This document shows positions 62,081-64,000 of a DNA stretch of 64,000 bases, in pieces. The notes beneath the pieces were generated by a model that searched no databases, was not told where the DNA came from, and was given only the letters and a program-made list of their open reading frames with translations. Within the stretch, counting starts at the first letter, position 1, and every line of letters starts with the position of its first letter. The translations under genes were made by a program, and so were the position numbers. The DNA is from Flavobacterium sp. AED. GTDB lineage: Bacteria > Bacteroidota > Bacteroidia > Flavobacteriales > Flavobacteriaceae. The stretch covers positions 113,482 through 177,481 of the forward strand of contig NZ_JSYM01000006.1 of NCBI RefSeq assembly GCF_000812945.1, in the 5' to 3' direction.

Positions 62081-63316
62081 TTGAATTTAGAATATTTTAT
62101 AGCCAAACGACTTATAACTGCTAAAGATTATAAAAGTAGCATATCTGCGCCAATTATAAAAATTGCAATTTCGGCAATTGCCATTGGTATGATTATGATG
62201 ATAGTTTCGGTAGCAACGGGAATTGGGTTGCAACAAAAAATCCGAGAAAAGGTTTCGGCTTTCAATGGACATATCATTATTTCGAATTACGATAACAATC
62301 AATCCGAAGTTACATTAGTTCCAATTTCTAAAAAACAGGATTTTTATCCAAAATTTACGGCTGTTCCCGGAGTAAGTCACATTCAGGCTATCGCTAGTAA
62401 AGCCGGAATCATCAGAACCGAAACTGCTTTTGAGGGAATCATCTTCAAGGGAGTTGGGAGCGATTATAGATGGGATAATATAAAGGAGTATCTAGTTTCC
62501 GGAAAGCTACCTGATTTCTCAAAAAACATCAATCAAGAAGTATTGATTTCGCAATTCCTTGCTAATAGATTGAATCTAAAAGTAGGGGATTCTTTCAATA
62601 CATTCTTTATAAAAGAAAGCCAAAATCAATTACCTAACATCCGAAGATTTAAAATAACTGGGATTTTCAATTCTGGTTTTCAAGAATTCGATGCTACATA
62701 TGTAATAGGTGATATTCGCCACATGCAGCGTATCAATAAGTGGGCGCCAGATCAAGTAGGTGCTTTCGAAGTTTTTGTAAATGATTTTGATAATATTAAG
62801 TCAATAGGGGAGCAAGTCTATGAACAAACGTCCTCAACACTTGATACAAAAACCATAATCGAAAAATACAGCTACATATTCGAGTGGCTTCAACTATTCG
62901 ATTTCAATATCATCGTCATATTAGTAGTCATGATACTTGTAGCTACTATTAATATGGTCGTTGCGCTACTAGTATTAATACTCGAGCGAACCCAAATGAT
63001 AGGAATACTAAAAGCATTAGGAGCCAATAATTGGTCTGTTCGGAAAATATTTCTATACAATGCCTTTTATCTTATCGTAAGAGGATTGTTTTGGGGCAAT
63101 CTTATAGGAATCTCATTATTGTTAATTCAACAACAATTCGGGATAATTCAATTGAATCCCGAAAATTACTACGTAAATCAAGCGCCAGTCTATCTAAATT
63201 GGGGATATATAGTGTTGTTGAATTTACTCACGGTCACTATTTGTTTCTTAGTATTACTAATTCCTTCTTATATAATCACCAAAATTTCACCGGTCAAAGC
63301 AATACGGTTCGATTAA
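62081..63316 (+). CDS. LolE/FtsX-type ABC transporter permease
   Basis: 411 residues. Transmembrane segments at about 22-45, 270-300, 315-340 and 375-400, with a large periplasmic MacB-like domain between the first two (NGHIIISNYD to about 250). The FtsX-domain motif MVVALLVLILERTQMIGILKALGA is clear (about 286-309). Probably inner-membrane lipoprotein-releasing or similar export; no ATPase gene adjoins. Start is TTG at 62081, needed to keep the conserved N-terminal NLEYFIAKRLITAK. Confidence 0.87.
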   Translation: MNLEYFIAKRLITAKDYKSSISAPIIKIAISAIAIGMIMMIVSVATGIGLQQKIREKVSAFNGHIIISNYDNNQSEVTLVPISKKQDFYPKFTAVPGVSHIQAIASKAGIIRTETAFEGIIFKGVGSDYRWDNIKEYLVSGKLPDFSKNINQEVLISQFLANRLNLKVGDSFNTFFIKESQNQLPNIRRFKITGIFNSGFQEFDATYVIGDIRHMQRINKWAPDQVGAFEVFVNDFDNIKSIGEQVYEQTSSTLDTKTIIEKYSYIFEWLQLFDFNIIVILVVMILVATINMVVALLVLILERTQMIGILKALGANNWSVRKIFLYNAFYLIVRGLFWGNLIGISLLLIQQQFGIIQLNPENYYVNQAPVYLNWGYIVLLNLLTVTICFLVLLIPSYIITKISPVKAIRFD

Positions 63317-63343
63317 AATATCACTTGGGCGTTCCCCATTATG

Positions 63344-63387
63344 AAAAAAGAGGCAATTATCATTATGTGTAGTTGCCTCTTTTTTTA
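63344..63387 (+). terminator. Terminator after the permease gene
   Basis: AAAAAAGAGGCAA / TTGCCTCTTTTTT around a 16-base loop with a T run. Confidence 0.9.
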
Positions 63388-63390
63388 TAA

Positions 63391-63480
63391 TGTGTCGGGC
63401 TATCCACTGCAAGTCCTCGAAAAATTCCATTTCATTTCATTTTTCTGTGGGCTTTACGCTGCTATCCCTAACGCGGGTAG
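63391..63480 (+). repeat. Interspersed repeat, copy 2
   Basis: Begins TGTGTCGGGCTATCCACTG and ends ACGCTGCTATCCCTAACGCG, the same framework as 42017-42101 but with a different, longer middle. It lies right after the permease terminator. Confidence 0.55.
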
Positions 63481-63748
63481 CGTTTCAATCGACTTTGTTA
63501 TTTCGTCAAAGTAGAAATCTTCCTCACTCATATTAATATTGTGTCCTTGATATATAGGAGTGAAGCATCAGTTATTTCGAGTACCTATATATAATGTTGC
63601 CCATAGTTTTCACCAATAAAGTCGAGTTGCTTCTAATATTCCTGAAGCTTGCGCAGGGTGATAGAAAAAAAGTTTAGTTTCAAGACTCATGTTTTCAGTG
63701 GGTTAAAGTTTAAGTTAAGAAAACATTAAAAAAAGAGCTTAAAAAAGC

Positions 63749-63778
63749 TTGTAAAAGAGAATAAAGGAGCTACTTTTG
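63749..63778 (+). promoter_or_regulatory. rRNA-type promoter P1
   Basis: TTG at 63749-63751, 19-base spacer, TACTTTTG at 63771-63778, followed by GCACCCGCAAAC. It shares the AAAGCTTGT -33 context and the GCACCC start-site region with P2, 167 bases downstream. Confidence 0.75.
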
Positions 63779-63783
63779 CACCC

Positions 63784-63834
63784 GCAAACAAGTTCACCGA
63801 ACACCAATTAGAATATAACTATAGTGAGGTAATG
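63784..63834 (+). repeat. Third copy of the metH-leader repeat framework, within the P1 leader
   Basis: Starts GCAAACAAGTTCACCGAAC and ends ATAGTGAGGTAATG, matching the ends of 14317-14368 and 14409-14460 with a one-base gap; the middle is diverged. Confidence 0.5.
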
Positions 63835-63842
63835 ACGCAGAG

Positions 63843-63868
63843 GTTCTTTAATATACTGGCAAGTAAAA
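63843..63868 (+). promoter_or_regulatory. boxA-like leader element 1
   Basis: GTTCTTTAATATACTGGCAA followed by GTAAAA resembles the antitermination boxA-type leader found before Bacteroidota 16S genes. The equivalent element after P2 is at 63966-63990. Confidence 0.6.
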
Positions 63869-63914
63869 CGAATTAAACAAGAAAATTTATTTTCTAAAAA
63901 AGATTCAGAAAAGC

Positions 63915-63945
63915 TTGTGAGATTAGAAAACGCTTACTACATTTG
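63915..63945 (+). promoter_or_regulatory. rRNA-type promoter P2
   Basis: TTG at 63915-63917, 20-base spacer, TACATTTG at 63938-63945, followed by GCACCCCGCAAAACAAGC. Confidence 0.75.
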
Positions 63946-63965
63946 CACCCCGCAAAACAAGCGAA

Positions 63966-63990
63966 GTTCCTTGAAAGACTGATAAGAAAA
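63966..63990 (+). promoter_or_regulatory. boxA-like leader element 2
   Basis: GTTCCTTGAAAGACTGATAA followed by GAAAA, aligned with 63843-63868. The window ends ten bases later; a 16S rRNA gene is expected just beyond. Confidence 0.55.
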
Positions 63991-64000
63991 CGAGAAGAAA

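Noticed and set aside
63031..63372. 113-codon frame overlapping the end of the permease gene
   Set aside because: Overlaps conserved transmembrane coding sequence in another frame and runs into the terminator; no family features.
1..64000. CRISPR array, tRNA genes, insertion sequences, prophage or defence systems
   Set aside because: No regularly spaced direct repeats, no tRNA-like cloverleaf with a T-loop, no transposase, integrase or defence-type genes were recognised. The HerA-like ATPase stands without a nuclease partner.

Overview
The window is a stretch of AT-rich chromosome from a member of the Bacteroidota, most likely a Flavobacterium. The evidence is the gliding-motility ATPase GldA, the split MetH, metX-thrA-metZ gene order, the many genes preceded by a Bacteroidota-type -7 element (TAnnTTTG) with no strong Shine-Dalgarno sequence, and Flavobacterium-style intergenic repeats. 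No phage, transposon, CRISPR or defence locus was seen. The content is mostly core metabolism, and the most interesting signals are regulatory and lie between genes.

Layout. 1-4.5 kb: methionine/threonine entry genes (end of metX, fused aspartokinase-homoserine dehydrogenase, an OsmC protein, metZ). 4.7-14 kb: a sulfate-assimilation locus with an Rrf2 regulator, a divergent TauE/SafE sulfite permease, cysH (APS-reductase type), cysD, cysN, a siroheme sulfite reductase with a C-terminal HEPN-like domain, siroheme synthesis genes and a ferredoxin-NADP reductase. Two matching 22-bp sites in opposite orientation lie in the tauE/cysH intergenic region. 14-19.3 kb: a SAM-I riboswitch followed by split metH and metF. 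Together these genes take sulfate to sulfide to homocysteine to methionine.

19.4-23.3 kb: a PLP-dependent decarboxylase, gldA and a dicarboxylate/cation symporter. 23.4-27.8 kb: an aromatic amino-acid operon (pheA, aminotransferase, tyrA, DAHP synthase/chorismate mutase). It is preceded by a short ORF, MSNNRFYFSNTYYFFFRK, followed by mutually exclusive antiterminator and terminator hairpins. I read this as a Phe/Tyr transcription attenuator, and it is the best candidate here for an undescribed regulatory system.

27.9-44.9 kb: a secreted unknown protein, rsgA, dtd, one DUF3857/transglutaminase-like protein with an apparently intact active site followed by three tandem paralogues that lack the catalytic Cys and His, a MazG-like enzyme, aroA, queA, a SIMPL protein, kynU and a glycine-zipper lipoprotein. 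45-52 kb: a flavin-reductase-like protein, a penicillin-acylase-family protein, kmo, a cupin and a HerA-like ATPase. 52-58 kb: a TonB energy-transduction operon (exbB, two exbD, tonB, a small membrane protein, a PstS-like lipoprotein, a TPR protein). 58-63.3 kb: queE, a DinB/YfiT protein, a methyltransferase, a YkgJ protein, a NamZ/DUF1343 lipoprotein and a LolE/FtsX-type permease.

The last ~0.7 kb has no gene. It carries two strong tandem promoters, each followed by a boxA-like leader, as expected just upstream of an rRNA operon whose 16S gene would begin beyond the window.
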